NCBI RefSeq assembly: GCF_016918765.2
Contig: NZ_CP092104.1
Span: 2,480,001 to 2,544,000, forward strand
Length of the DNA: 64,000 nucleotides
Origin: Flagellatimonas centrodinii
GTDB taxonomy: Bacteria; Pseudomonadota; Gammaproteobacteria; Nevskiales; Nevskiaceae
Direction: 5' to 3'
In this document: positions 62,740 through 64,000 of the stretch, one piece after another
Layout: every line of letters begins with the position of its first letter
Position numbering within the stretch: position 1 is the stretch's first letter
The notes under the pieces: generated by a model
What the model saw: the letters and a program-made list of their open reading frames with translations, nothing else
The model's database searches: none
Told to the model about the DNA's origin: nothing
Made by a program: the position numbers and the translations under genes

Positions 62740-64000
<1,261 letters not shown>

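Overview
This window is chromosomal DNA from a GC-rich gammaproteobacterium, plausibly of the Xanthomonadales/Nevskiales type. Evidence: the dnaX-ybaB-recR block with ffs just upstream, dapB-carA-carB-greA-rlmE-ftsH, divergent ppsA/ppsR, a DesT/DesC/DesB desaturase module, long PstC/PstA permeases, and a TtpC-type TonB system. The genus is inferred, not proven. I see no phage, IS element, CRISPR array or replication origin.

Layout. 1-2560: aerobic fatty-acid desaturation (desB cut by the left edge, desC, divergent desT with its operator). 2654-7147: an acyl-CoA carboxylase operon (beta subunit, enoyl-CoA hydratase, biotin-carrying alpha subunit); 9198-12146 adds a divergent acyl-CoA dehydrogenase and acyl-CoA ligase. 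These five genes resemble parts of the acyclic-terpene (atu) pathway; an OmpA-family protein with thrombospondin-3 repeats (7256-9094) sits between them. 12155-20405: phosphate regulon (Pho box, pstS, OprO/P-type porin, pstC, pstA, pstB, phoU). 20468-29275: housekeeping (PBP1b, a TPR lipoprotein, YoaA helicase, tsaB, 4.5S RNA, dnaX, ybaB, recR, phhB).

29276-39364 is the most interesting part. A second Pho box precedes a large TonB-dependent receptor and a beta-helix lipoprotein. After a strong terminator comes a complete energising set: DUF3450 protein, TtpC-like ExbB fusion, ExbB, ExbD, TonB and a TPR protein. The simplest reading is a phosphate-starvation outer-membrane uptake system with its own TonB motor, sharing control with pstS.

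39401-44734: orn, a PepSY-PhoP-PhoQ-like signalling operon, a glycine-zipper protein, and a TetR regulator with an RND adaptor that lacks a pump. 44848-45021: tRNA-Glu and tRNA-Ala (minus strand). 45115-56044: ppsA/ppsR, alpha/beta hydrolase, phosphoglucomutase, DUF1249 protein, gamma-carbonic-anhydrase-like protein, SixA-like phosphatase, RsmJ, SCP2 protein, a small possible DNA-binding protein, a Nudix CoA pyrophosphatase, a one-domain MazG and DegV. 56086-64000: dapB, carA with a structured leader, carB, greA behind a strong terminator, rlmE, and ftsH cut by the right edge just before its zinc motif.

Starts were chosen from Shine-Dalgarno spacing, signal peptides and remembered family N-termini. 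All family assignments come from reading motifs; no database search was run.
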